Assembly (NCBI RefSeq): GCF_014205335.1
Contig: NZ_JACHNH010000001.1
Coordinates: 930,001-994,000 of the forward strand
DNA length: 64,000 nt
Direction of reading: 5' to 3'
Source of the DNA: Amorphoplanes digitatis
Lineage (GTDB): Bacteria; Actinomycetota; Actinomycetes; Mycobacteriales; Micromonosporaceae
Numbering within the stretch: position 1 is the stretch's first letter; every line of letters starts with the position of its first letter. Shown here in pieces: positions 35,264-43,957 of this stretch. The position numbers and the translations under genes are program-made. The notes under the pieces were generated by a model. That model was not told where the DNA came from and did no database searches. It saw only the letters and a list, made by a program, of their open reading frames with translations.

Positions 35264-35544
35264 TCCGCCGGCTCCTCATCTGGCCAGCGACCGGCCTGGA
35301 TCGCCTCCAAGCGGCGCTGGCTCTCCGCGCGCTGCGCCTCGGTCGGTGGACCGAACTTTCCACGCCACTTCGCGACACCCTCGTCGGTGACGTTGATGCC
35401 GACTTCGGCCAACATCCTCCTGGTGGTAGCGCCGCGCTCCATGCGTGCTCGCACCGCCTCTGTGACGATTGCTGAGCTGTTCGGATGTTTGTCGAGATAT
35501 TCGGCTACGTCGTCGGGAAGACTCACAGTAATCCGCCTCGTCAT
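35260..35544 (-). CDS. Ribbon-helix-helix antitoxin
   Basis: The 94-residue protein starts MTRRITVSLPDDVAEYLDKH, the ribbon strand and first helix of the RHH fold, followed by SSAIVTEAVRARMERGATTR. The C-terminal part (GPPTEAQRAESQRRLEAIQA) is a helix that probably wraps the toxin. ATG 35544 is chosen because a TATGAT -10 box ends 6 nt upstream, so the longer frame to 35577 would cross the promoter. It likely represses its own promoter through the repeats at 35541-35558. Confidence 0.82.
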   Translation of the reverse strand: MTRRITVSLPDDVAEYLDKHPNSSAIVTEAVRARMERGATTRRMLAEVGINVTDEGVAKWRGKFGPPTEAQRAESQRRLEAIQAGRWPDEEPAE

Positions 35545-35558
35545 ACTCGAATCATACT
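35541..35558 (-). promoter_or_regulatory. Promoter and repeat operator of the toxin-antitoxin pair
   Basis: On the minus strand TATGAT (35556-35551) lies 6 nt before the ATG at 35544, which would give a leaderless transcript. Two direct AGTATGA repeats (35558-35552 and 35547-35541) spaced 11 bp apart cover the -10 and the start codon. This is a typical geometry for an RHH repressor. No good -35 is visible. Confidence 0.55.
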
Positions 35559-35665
35559 GTCGGGAAACCAAGGTCACTACCTTCCCGGGAAAGGTCGTGG
35601 CATCGGGTTGTCCCTACAATACAACGGAGTATCGAAGTAACCAAATTGATCTATTGATCACCTGG

Positions 35666-37357
35666 TCAGGCGCCCTGGAGGTGGACGTCGGCGCGGGTCG
35701 TCAGCTCGCCGTCCCGGTTCGTCTCCTCGACGCGGACGTCCGCCTGTGTCCCCGCGTGCCGCAGCGTGCTCACCGCGTTGCCGAAGTACGGCCCGGCCAG
35801 CCGCTTCCACCGCACCGGCGGCCGGCGCACCCCGGCGGACCTGGCAAGGCCGCGCACCGCCCGGGCCGCCGCTCGTGACCAGCTGAAACGCATCGCCGGC
35901 CGCATGAACGCCGGCACCTGGTTGTGAATCGGCGAGCAGGTCAGCTGATGCACCGGGGTCGCCGTGGCCGGCCCGAGGTCCGCCCGCGCCACGTACGAGT
36001 GGTGCACGTCCCCGGACAGCACGCTGATCGACGCCGGTGCCGCGTAGGCCCCGCCCGCGCCGACCCGGTGACCGGGTGCGCCCGGCCCGCCGTCGCCGAG
36101 GCGCCGGAACAGCTCGGTCAGCGCGTCGAAGGAGCGGGTGAAGGCCGCCCAGTGCTCCAGGTCGAAGGTGCGGCGGACCTTCTCCGCGAATACGGCGCGG
36201 CGCGACCCGGGCGAGTCGGCCAGGCGCTCGTTCCAGGCCTCGAGGTGGTGGATGGCCGGCGGCAGCAGCCACGGCAGGGACGAGCCGACCACCAGGTGGT
36301 CGTAGTCGCCGTGCGCCTGGTCCACGAACCACGCCCACTCCGCCGCGGGCAGCATCTCGCGCCCGCCCGTGGTCAGCACCCGGTTGCAGCGGTTGTCGAG
36401 CATGACCACCCGGGTACGCCCGATGTCGAGCGCGAAGCTCCACTGGTACGGCCGGTCGGTGTTCTCCGCCGAGGAGGGCGAGTCGACGGAGATGCCGAAG
36501 TCGTGCAGGATCGCCGTCGCGTCCGGCACCGAGGTGATCGCGGCGAGCAGCGTGTCCACGGCGAGCTCGTCCGGGCTCAGGTTGCCCAGGTGCTGGTAGA
36601 CCCAGTACGACGCCAGCCCGCTGGAGATCCGCTCGGGCCACCAGTCCTGCGCCGACATGTCCCTGCGCCAGGAGGCGGAGGTGTTCCAGTCGTCGATGAT
36701 CTCGTGGTCGTCGAAGATCATCACGCTCGGCACGGTGGACAGCAGCCAGCGCACCTCGGGATCGCGCCAGGACTCCAGGTAGAGCCGGGTGTACTCGTCG
36801 AACGAGACGACCTGGTCGGCCGGGCCGCGGTGGCCGGAAGCCCGCCGCCCGCGCAGGAAGCGCCGGACCTTCGCCGAGGTGTTGTCGGCGTACACCTGGT
36901 CGCCGAGCAGCACGATCAGGTCGGGGCGCAGGTCCGGGTCGCGCGGGTCGGTCATCAGCCGCCGGGCGTACGCGTCCAGCGCGTCGGGCGGCAGCCGGCG
37001 GCCGGTGGAGTGCGCGGTCGCCTCGCGGCAGGAGCCGAAGGTCAGGCTGACGCCGCGGTCCGCGTCGTCGGCGGGACGGGTCACGATCACGCTCGGCGGG
37101 TACGGCGAGTCGGGCAGCGGCCACACCGGGCGGTCGTCGAGCGACACGTCGTACTCGTTGGCGGAGTCCGGGACCAGGCCCTCGACCACGACGATCGCGT
37201 AGTGGTGCCCGTACGCGGTGAAGGTCGACGCGGAGCCGGCGCCGCCGCCGGCGACCCGCACGCGGACGACGGCCGGTGAGGTCGTCTCCACCCAGATCGT
37301 CGCCCGGTCGCCCGCCACGCGGCGTAGCACGGGCCCGATGAGCAGGTGGGCGGTCAA
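35666..37357 (-). CDS. PhoD-like metallophosphatase
   Basis: This belongs to the alkaline phosphatase D family with a dinuclear metal site. The 563-residue protein starts near LTAHLLIGPVLRRVAGDRAT with an N-terminal Ig-like domain (TIWVETTSPAVVRVRVAG). The metallophosphatase core then shows TFGSCREA, LLGDQVYAD, VMIFDDHEIIDDWN and LSGDVHHSYVA. There is no signal peptide, unlike many secreted PhoD enzymes, so it may be cytoplasmic. TTG 37357 is favoured by where homology begins; ATG 37483 would leave only 16 bp to the divergent ftsY start. The substrate is unknown. Confidence 0.88.
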   Translation of the reverse strand: MTAHLLIGPVLRRVAGDRATIWVETTSPAVVRVRVAGGGAGSASTFTAYGHHYAIVVVEGLVPDSANEYDVSLDDRPVWPLPDSPYPPSVIVTRPADDADRGVSLTFGSCREATAHSTGRRLPPDALDAYARRLMTDPRDPDLRPDLIVLLGDQVYADNTSAKVRRFLRGRRASGHRGPADQVVSFDEYTRLYLESWRDPEVRWLLSTVPSVMIFDDHEIIDDWNTSASWRRDMSAQDWWPERISSGLASYWVYQHLGNLSPDELAVDTLLAAITSVPDATAILHDFGISVDSPSSAENTDRPYQWSFALDIGRTRVVMLDNRCNRVLTTGGREMLPAAEWAWFVDQAHGDYDHLVVGSSLPWLLPPAIHHLEAWNERLADSPGSRRAVFAEKVRRTFDLEHWAAFTRSFDALTELFRRLGDGGPGAPGHRVGAGGAYAAPASISVLSGDVHHSYVARADLGPATATPVHQLTCSPIHNQVPAFMRPAMRFSWSRAAARAVRGLARSAGVRRPPVRWKRLAGPYFGNAVSTLRHAGTQADVRVEETNRDGELTTRADVHLQGA

Positions 37358-37499
37358 CGGGTAACCGGGTGGCGCGACATGATCCCATCCTGCCCAGCGG
37401 CCCGGGTTTGCGCCAGCGGGCGCCCGGAGATCATCGGCAAGCCGCCCGGCGGAGCCGGGTGCTCCCACACGCCCGCGGGACATCTGTCAGGATTTCGGA

Positions 37500-38648
37500 A
37501 TGGAATACGTGGTCGCCTCCCTGATCCTGCTGCTTGTGCTGGTGGTCGGCGCCATCGGTCTGGTCGTGCCCCGGCTGCGCCGCCGCGAGCTGCCCCCGCC
37601 GCCACCGGCCGAGGAGCTGCCGCCGCTGATCACCAAGCCGGCCGAGGCACCGGTCGCCGAGGCGCCGCCCGCGGAGACGGCCCCGCCGGTGGAGGCGAAG
37701 CCGGTCATCGAGACGCCGGAGCCCACCGCGGGCCGCCTGGTGCGGCTGCGGGCCCGGCTCAGCCGCTCGCAGAGCGTCCTCGGCCGTGGCCTGCTCAGCG
37801 TGCTCTCCCGCGATCACCTTGACGACGACGCGTGGGAGGAGATCGAGGACAGCCTGATCTCCGCCGACGTCGGCGTCGAGGCGACACAGGCCCTGGTGGA
37901 GCGGCTGCGCGAGCGGGTCCGGGTGCTCGGCACCCGGACGGTGGCCGAGGTACGCGCCCAGCTCGCCGAGGAGCTGACCGCGGCGCTCGACCCCGGGATG
38001 GACCGCACGCTCAAGACGACGCCGCACGACGGGCGGCCGGCGGTCATGCTTGTGGTCGGCGTCAACGGCGCCGGCAAGACCACCACCTGCGGCAAGGTGG
38101 CCCGGGTGCTGATCGCCGACGGCCGCACGGTGCTGCTCGGCGCGGCCGACACCTTCCGCGCCGCGGCCACCGAGCAGCTCGTCACCTGGGGCGAGCGGGT
38201 CGGCGCCGAGACGGTCCGCGGCCCGGAGGGCGGCGACCCCGCCAGCGTGGCGTTCGACGCGGTCAAGCGCGGCATCGACACCGGCGTCGACACCGTGCTC
38301 ATCGACACGGCGGGCCGCCTGCAGAACAAGGTCGGCCTGATGGACGAGCTCGGCAAGGTCAAGCGGGTCGTGGAGAAGCACGGACCGGTCGACGAGACGC
38401 TGCTGGTCCTCGACGCCACCACCGGGCAGAACGGCCTGGAACAGGCCCGGGTCTTCACGGACGTGGTGGATGTCACGGGGGTCGTGCTCACCAAGCTGGA
38501 TGGCACCGCCAAGGGCGGCATCGTCATCGCCGTGCAGAACAAGCTGGGGATTCCGGTCAAGCTGGTCGGTCTTGGCGAGGGCCCGGACGACCTGGCGCCG
38601 TTCGATCCCGCCGCGTTCGTCGAGGCTCTGCTTGGCACCGACGCGTAG
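37500..38648 (+). CDS. ftsY: Signal recognition particle receptor FtsY
   Basis: FtsY is the membrane receptor for ribosome-nascent-chain-SRP complexes and pairs with Ffh at 54447. The 382-residue protein has an N-terminal membrane helix (YVVASLILLLVLVVGAIGLV), an acidic Pro/Ala/Glu linker, the four-helix N domain and the GTPase G domain: GVNGAGKTTTCGK (G1), DTFRAAA, DTAGRLQ and TKLDGTAKGG. The membrane anchor at the N-terminus is typical for actinobacteria. It is divergent from the PhoD-like gene. Confidence 0.97.
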   Translation: MEYVVASLILLLVLVVGAIGLVVPRLRRRELPPPPPAEELPPLITKPAEAPVAEAPPAETAPPVEAKPVIETPEPTAGRLVRLRARLSRSQSVLGRGLLSVLSRDHLDDDAWEEIEDSLISADVGVEATQALVERLRERVRVLGTRTVAEVRAQLAEELTAALDPGMDRTLKTTPHDGRPAVMLVVGVNGAGKTTTCGKVARVLIADGRTVLLGAADTFRAAATEQLVTWGERVGAETVRGPEGGDPASVAFDAVKRGIDTGVDTVLIDTAGRLQNKVGLMDELGKVKRVVEKHGPVDETLLVLDATTGQNGLEQARVFTDVVDVTGVVLTKLDGTAKGGIVIAVQNKLGIPVKLVGLGEGPDDLAPFDPAAFVEALLGTDA

Positions 38649-38699
38649 GCTCGGGGGCGGTGGACCCCGACCGCGGGGCGCGTCCAGGGGAGGCCGTGG

Positions 38700-39512
38700 G
38701 TGACGCAGGAGCACGAGCTTCAGGACTCCCGCCGCGAGATCCCGTTACACGGTGGCAACGTCAGCACCGTCTCCAAGGTCGGCGACACCGTGCGCCGCAA
38801 CGCCGGCCCGTGGACGCCGGCCGTGCACTCGCTGCTCAACCATCTGCAACGGGTCGGCTTCACCGGGTCACCGCACGCGCTGGGCATGGACGAGCGTGGC
38901 CGCGAGGTGCTGTCGTACCTGGACGGCGAGTGCGGCGAGTACCCGCTCGCCCCGCACTGGACGACCGAGGAGGCGCTGGTCACGGTCGCGACGATGCTGC
39001 GCATGTTCCACGACGCGCAGTACGGCTTCCAGCCGCCGCCGGGCGCGGTCTGGCGCTCGTTCGGCCCGCCGCCCCCGGACACCGAGGTGATCTGCCACCA
39101 CGACGCCGCACCGCACAACGTGGTCTGGCGCCCCGACGGCACCCTGGCGCTCATCGACTTCGATCTCGCGTCGCCCGGCGCGCGCATCTACGACGTTGCC
39201 TACGCGGCCTGGACCTGGGTGCCGCTGTTCAGCGACCGCGACTCATACACGCTGGGCTGGAAGCGGCCCAACCGGCCGCGCCGGCTGCGGCTGTTCGCGG
39301 ACGCGTACGGCCTGATCCCGCGGGACCGGCATCGGCTGGTCCGGACCATCCGCCGGCGGATCGTGGACCACGTGGAGGGCATCCGGCGGATGGCCGCGGC
39401 CGGCGACCCGGCCTTCGTGCGCATAGTGCACAAGGGACACCTGCGGCGACCGATGCGCGACCTCCGGCTGCTCGATTACGAGCGGCACACCCTGGAGTAC
39501 GCCTTGCGGTGA
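38700..39512 (+). CDS. APH-type phosphotransferase family protein
   Basis: The 270-residue aminoglycoside phosphotransferase/choline kinase-fold protein has the catalytic Brenner loop ICHHDAAPHNVVW and the metal-binding DFD in LALIDFDLASPGAR. The N-lobe is short and the nucleotide loop is not obvious (LHGGNVSTVSKVGDTVRRN). The substrate is unknown, and antibiotic resistance should not be assumed. Start GTG 38700 with AGGGGAGG upstream. It lies between ftsY and amt. Confidence 0.87.
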   Translation: MTQEHELQDSRREIPLHGGNVSTVSKVGDTVRRNAGPWTPAVHSLLNHLQRVGFTGSPHALGMDERGREVLSYLDGECGEYPLAPHWTTEEALVTVATMLRMFHDAQYGFQPPPGAVWRSFGPPPPDTEVICHHDAAPHNVVWRPDGTLALIDFDLASPGARIYDVAYAAWTWVPLFSDRDSYTLGWKRPNRPRRLRLFADAYGLIPRDRHRLVRTIRRRIVDHVEGIRRMAAAGDPAFVRIVHKGHLRRPMRDLRLLDYERHTLEYALR

Positions 39513-39606
39513 CGTCCCGTTGACGTGCTGATGATCCTCTTCCCGTGTCTCCTTGGGTTTATTGTCCCTGTTCAGCGTGCTTTGTTCGGCCTGCTGTGAG
39601 AGTTTC

Positions 39607-39643
39607 TTCACACGTACGAAACAAGCCGTCACGCGTCGGAAAT
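39607..39643 (+). promoter_or_regulatory. GlnR-like operator upstream of amt-glnK-glnD
   Basis: Two half-site pairs fit the actinobacterial GlnR consensus (gTnAc, 6 nt, GaAAc): TTCAC-N6-GAAAC (39607-39622) and GTCAC-N6-GAAAT (39628-39643), 5 nt apart rather than the usual 6. It lies about 150 bp upstream of the amt GTG. In Streptomyces, GlnR activates amtB-glnK-glnD under nitrogen limitation, so the same control is inferred. Confidence 0.7.
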
Positions 39644-39792
39644 CGCGCGTAGACCGTGTGCGAAACAGCAGAACGAAAGGCTTCCGCCCGAACCGGCCAA
39701 CAGGCGACGCCGCCCGTGGCCGAGGCTGCATCTCATCCGCTGGTTCCCCCCGCGGCCGGTGCAGAAGGACACCTAATCCGAGAGGAGGCAGC

Positions 39793-41148
39793 GTGGAGAT
39801 CAACACCGGCAATACGGCCTGGTTGCTCCTGTCGTCTGCGCTCGTACTGCTTATGACTCCCGGCCTGGCGCTGTTCTACGGTGGCCTCAACCGGTCCAAG
39901 GGCGCCCTGAACATGATGATGATGAGCTTCTCGAGTATCGGGCTCATCTCCGTCCTGTGGGTGCTGTACGGCTTCACCCTTTCCTTCGGCACCAACGGCA
40001 GCTCCGGTGTGAACAACGTCATCGGCAGCTTCAGCCAGTACTTCGGCACGGGCACCAGCTGGATCGGCGAGGAGTGGATGATCGCGGGCGCCGGCACCGG
40101 CATCCCGACCTACGTCTTCATGGTCTTCCAGATGATGTTCGCCATCATCACCGTCGCCCTGATCAGCGGCTCGCTCTCGGACCGCCTCAAGTTCGGCGGC
40201 TGGATCCTCTTCGCCGCGGGCTGGTTCACCCTCGTCTACGTCCCGGTCGCGCACTGGGTCTGGGGCGGCGGCTGGATCGGCGCGAAGCTCGGCGCGCTCG
40301 ACTTCGCCGGTGGTACCGCGGTGCACATCAACGCCGGCGCCGCGGCGCTCGGTGTCGCGCTGGTGCTCGGCAAGCGCGTCGGCTGGCCCCGCGAGGCCAT
40401 GAAGCCGCACAGCGTGCCGTTCGTCGCGATCGGCGCCGGCCTGCTCTGGTTCGGCTGGTTCGGGTTCAACGCCGGCTCGGAGCTGACCGTCGACAGCATC
40501 ACCGCGGTCGCGTTCGTCAACACCCAGGTCGCCACGGCCGCCGCGCTGCTCGGCTGGATCATCGTGGAGTGGCTCCGCGACGGCAAGCCGACCCTGGTCG
40601 GCGCGTCCTCCGGCGCGGTCGCCGGTCTGGTCGCCATCACCCCGGCCTGTGGCTTCATCGCCCCGCTGCCCGCGGCCCTGCTCGGCATCATCGCCGGTGC
40701 GGTCTGCGCGCTGGCGGTCAGCCTGAAGTACAAGCTCGGCTACGACGACTCGCTCGACGTGGTCGGCGTCCACTTCGTCGGCGGTTGGATCGGCTCCCTG
40801 GGCATCGGCTTCTTCGCCACCACCCAGGTCAACGCCGTCGCCGCCCGCGAGAGCCTGTTCTACGGCGGTGGCGTCGACCAGCTGTGGCGCCAGTTCGTCG
40901 GCAGCGCCGCGGTCACGGTCTACTCCCTCGGCATCGCGATCGTTCTCGCGCTGATCCTCAAGGCCGTCAAGGTCTTCCGGGTCGACGCCGAGACCGAGGT
41001 GGCGGGCATCGACGTCGCCGAGCACGCCGAGAGTGCGTACGACTTCTCGCCCACCACGGGTTCGGGCAGCGCCTTCGCGATCGCCGGGATCAAGCAGTCG
41101 GGCAGCACCGACGGGACCGCTCCCGTCGGTGAAAAGGTCGCCGGTTAA
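39793..41148 (+). CDS. amt: Ammonium transporter
   Basis: This is an Amt/MEP/Rh channel for ammonium uptake. The 451-residue protein starts VEINTGNTAWLLLSSALVLL and has eleven hydrophobic helices, the hallmark ALFYGGLNRSKGALN, the pore-region WFGWFGFNAGSEL and conserved His in VHINAGAAAL and VHFVGGWIGSLG. GTG 39793 is chosen because AGGAGG (39783-39788) lies 4 nt upstream; the longer frame (from 39553) covers the GlnR-box region. It is the first gene of the amt-glnK-glnD operon, probably under GlnR. Confidence 0.96.
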   Translation: MEINTGNTAWLLLSSALVLLMTPGLALFYGGLNRSKGALNMMMMSFSSIGLISVLWVLYGFTLSFGTNGSSGVNNVIGSFSQYFGTGTSWIGEEWMIAGAGTGIPTYVFMVFQMMFAIITVALISGSLSDRLKFGGWILFAAGWFTLVYVPVAHWVWGGGWIGAKLGALDFAGGTAVHINAGAAALGVALVLGKRVGWPREAMKPHSVPFVAIGAGLLWFGWFGFNAGSELTVDSITAVAFVNTQVATAAALLGWIIVEWLRDGKPTLVGASSGAVAGLVAITPACGFIAPLPAALLGIIAGAVCALAVSLKYKLGYDDSLDVVGVHFVGGWIGSLGIGFFATTQVNAVAARESLFYGGGVDQLWRQFVGSAAVTVYSLGIAIVLALILKAVKVFRVDAETEVAGIDVAEHAESAYDFSPTTGSGSAFAIAGIKQSGSTDGTAPVGEKVAG

Positions 41149-41520
<372 letters not shown>

Positions 41521-41559
41521 CTCCCGGTTCCCTGAGGTATTCGACCAGAAGGAAGCAAT

Positions 41560-43866
41560 TTGTCATACGTGGTCAGTGAGCCGTCGGCGCCGCCCGAGGT
41601 ACCGTCCGGCGGCTCACTGGACACGCTGCGCCGGCACATCGGCGCCGCCGGCCGGGCCGCCCGGGCGACGGCGCTCGACGCGTGGCTGGCCACCATGTTC
41701 CCCGGCCATCTGCCCGGCGTCAGCCTGGTCGCGGTCGGCGGCCTCGGCCGCCGGGACTGCGCACCGCACAGCGACCTCGACCTGGTGCTGCTGCACAACG
41801 GCACGGCCGGCATCGATCGCATCGCCTCCGCGCTCTGGTATCCGATCTGGGACGCGCGGCTGGGCCTCGACCACTCCGTGCGCACCCTGCCGGAGGCGCT
41901 CTCCGTCGCGCACGACGACGTCAAGGTCGCGCTCGGCCTGCTCGACGCCCGGCACGTCGCCGGCGACGAGGGCCTCTCCGCCGAGCTGATCGCGGCCGCC
42001 TCCGACCAGTGGCGGCGCACCGCCGTACGGCTGCTGCCGCAGCTCAAGGAGCTCACCGCCACCCGCTGGGCGACGCACGGCGAGCTCGCGTTCCTGCTGG
42101 AGGGCGACCTCAAGGAGGCCGCCGGCGGCCTGCGCGACCTGACCATCCTGCGCGGCATCGGCCGGGCCGGCGTCGCCGACACGATGCGCCCCGCCGTCCG
42201 CGCCGCGAACCTGCGGCTGCTCGACACCCGCGACGCGTTGCACCTCGCCGTCGGCCGCCGGGTCGACCGGCTCGTCGCGCAGGAGCGCGCGGCGGTCGCC
42301 GACCTGCTCGGCGTGGACGACGGCCCGTCCAACCACCCCGCCACAACCCCTGACCGGTCTAAAGGCTCCGACGCTTTGCTGCGCCGGGTCTCCGGCGACG
42401 CCCGGACTATCGCGCACGCCCTCGACGACGCCTGGCGCTCCGCCGACCGGCTGCGCAGCGGCCGCCGCCGGGGCGTCCCGGCCCGGCCGACCCGCCGCCC
42501 GGTCGCGCGCGACGTGGTCGAGCAGGACGGCGAGCTGGTGCTGGCGCGGACCGCCATCGGACCCGTACCCGACCCCACCCTGTCGCTGCGGGTCGCGGCC
42601 GCGGCCGCGACCGTGCGGCTGCCCATCGCCCGCGCCACCTGCGAGTGGCTGGCGGCCTTCTGCCCGCCGCTGCCGATGCCGTGGCCGCCCGCGGCCCGCG
42701 CCGCCCTGGTCTCCCTGCTCGGCTCCGGCCGGGGCCTGCTGCCCACCTGGGAGGCCTGCGACCGGTACGGCCTGATCGACGCGTGGCTGCCCGAGTGGGC
42801 CCGGGTGCGCAGCCTCCCGCAGCACCACCCGATCCACCGGTACACCCTGGACCGGCACCTGGTGCAGGCCGCGTACGAGGCGAGCGCGTTCACCCGCGAG
42901 GTGTACCGGCCCGACCTGCTGCTCATCGGCGCCTTCCTGCACGACATCGGCAAGGGCCTGCCCGGCGACCACAGCATCGTCGGCGCGCCGATCGCCGCCG
43001 AGGTCGCCACCCGGATCGGCCTGCCGCCAACGGACGTGGCCACCGTCGAGAAGCTGGTCCGGCTGCACCTGCTGCTGCCCGACGTCGCCACCCGCCGGGA
43101 CCTCAGCGACCCGGTCACTATCACCACCGTCGCCGAGGCCGTCGGCGACCCGGCGACCCTTGACCTGCTGCACGCCATCGCCCGGGCGGACTCGCACGCC
43201 ACCGGCCCGGCCGCCTGGTCGGACTGGAAGGGCCGGCTCATCGCCGAGCTGGTCCGGCGGGTGCACACCGCGCTGGACAGCGGCGCGCTGCCGGCCCCGC
43301 CCGAACCGGACCCGGAGCTGCTCGCCGGCGGCCTGCCCGCCGTACACCTCGACGGCGACCGGGTCGCGGTCGCCGCGGCCGACCGCCGGGGCCTGCTCGG
43401 CTCGGTGGCCGCGTGCCTGGCCCTGCACCGCCTCGACGTGATCGCGGCCGACGTCTCCACCGTGGACGGCCGGGCGATCGTGGAGTTCCTGACCCAGCCC
43501 CGGTACGGCTCGCCGGCCGACCCGGTGGCGCTCGCCGCGGACCTGCGCCGGGTGGCCTCGGGCGACGTGTCGGTGACCCAGCGGCTGCGCGCCCGGGCGA
43601 TGTCGGCCCGCGGCGGCGCCGCGCCCCGGGTGGTCTGGCACCGCGGCGCCGCCACCGACGCGGCCGTGCTGGAGCTGCGCGCGGCCGACTCGTCCGGCCT
43701 GCTCTTCCGGGTGGCGTCCGCGCTCGACGAGGCCGGCGCCGACGTCCGCGCAGCCCGCATCTCCACGCTGGGCGGAGACGTGGTCGACGCGTTCTACCTC
43801 GTCGGTGCCTGGACCGACCCGGCGGCCCGGGAACGGGTCGAGGCGGCCCTTCTCGCCGCGGTCTGA
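41560..43866 (+). CDS. glnD: PII adenylyl-/uridylyl-transferase GlnD
   Basis: GlnD modifies and de-modifies PII at Tyr51 in response to glutamine. The 768-residue protein has the nucleotidyltransferase motif VAVGGLGRRDCAPHSDLDLV, a central region, the HD hydrolase domain (HLVQAAYEAS...FLHDIGKGLPGDHS), and two C-terminal ACT domains (VAAADRRGLLGSVAACLALH; ADSSGLLFRVASALDEAG). In actinobacteria this enzyme adenylylates rather than uridylylates. The start codon is TTG 41560 with AAGGA upstream. It is the last gene of the amt-glnK-glnD operon. Confidence 0.95.
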   Translation: MSYVVSEPSAPPEVPSGGSLDTLRRHIGAAGRAARATALDAWLATMFPGHLPGVSLVAVGGLGRRDCAPHSDLDLVLLHNGTAGIDRIASALWYPIWDARLGLDHSVRTLPEALSVAHDDVKVALGLLDARHVAGDEGLSAELIAAASDQWRRTAVRLLPQLKELTATRWATHGELAFLLEGDLKEAAGGLRDLTILRGIGRAGVADTMRPAVRAANLRLLDTRDALHLAVGRRVDRLVAQERAAVADLLGVDDGPSNHPATTPDRSKGSDALLRRVSGDARTIAHALDDAWRSADRLRSGRRRGVPARPTRRPVARDVVEQDGELVLARTAIGPVPDPTLSLRVAAAAATVRLPIARATCEWLAAFCPPLPMPWPPAARAALVSLLGSGRGLLPTWEACDRYGLIDAWLPEWARVRSLPQHHPIHRYTLDRHLVQAAYEASAFTREVYRPDLLLIGAFLHDIGKGLPGDHSIVGAPIAAEVATRIGLPPTDVATVEKLVRLHLLLPDVATRRDLSDPVTITTVAEAVGDPATLDLLHAIARADSHATGPAAWSDWKGRLIAELVRRVHTALDSGALPAPPEPDPELLAGGLPAVHLDGDRVAVAAADRRGLLGSVAACLALHRLDVIAADVSTVDGRAIVEFLTQPRYGSPADPVALAADLRRVASGDVSVTQRLRARAMSARGGAAPRVVWHRGAATDAAVLELRAADSSGLLFRVASALDEAGADVRAARISTLGGDVVDAFYLVGAWTDPAARERVEAALLAAV

Positions 43867-43874
43867 GACGCCGC

Positions 43875-43892
43875 GGTGACGTGACCGTCACC
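43875..43892. repeat. Short inverted repeat after glnD
   Basis: GGTGAC-GTGACC-GTCACC (43875-43892) has 6-bp perfect arms and lies 8 bp after the glnD stop and 66 bp before the glycosyltransferase ATG. It could be a small terminator or an operator. Confidence 0.35.
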
Positions 43893-43957
43893 TCGATCGC
43901 TCTGTTGACGTTGGCCCTATCGACATCCAGGGCGTACGTGAAGAGGTCTGTTGCCGC

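Noticed and set aside
38700..39512. Antibiotic-resistance aminoglycoside phosphotransferase
   Set aside because: The APH fold is visible, but no aminoglycoside-specific features or resistance context are present, so only the family-level call was kept.
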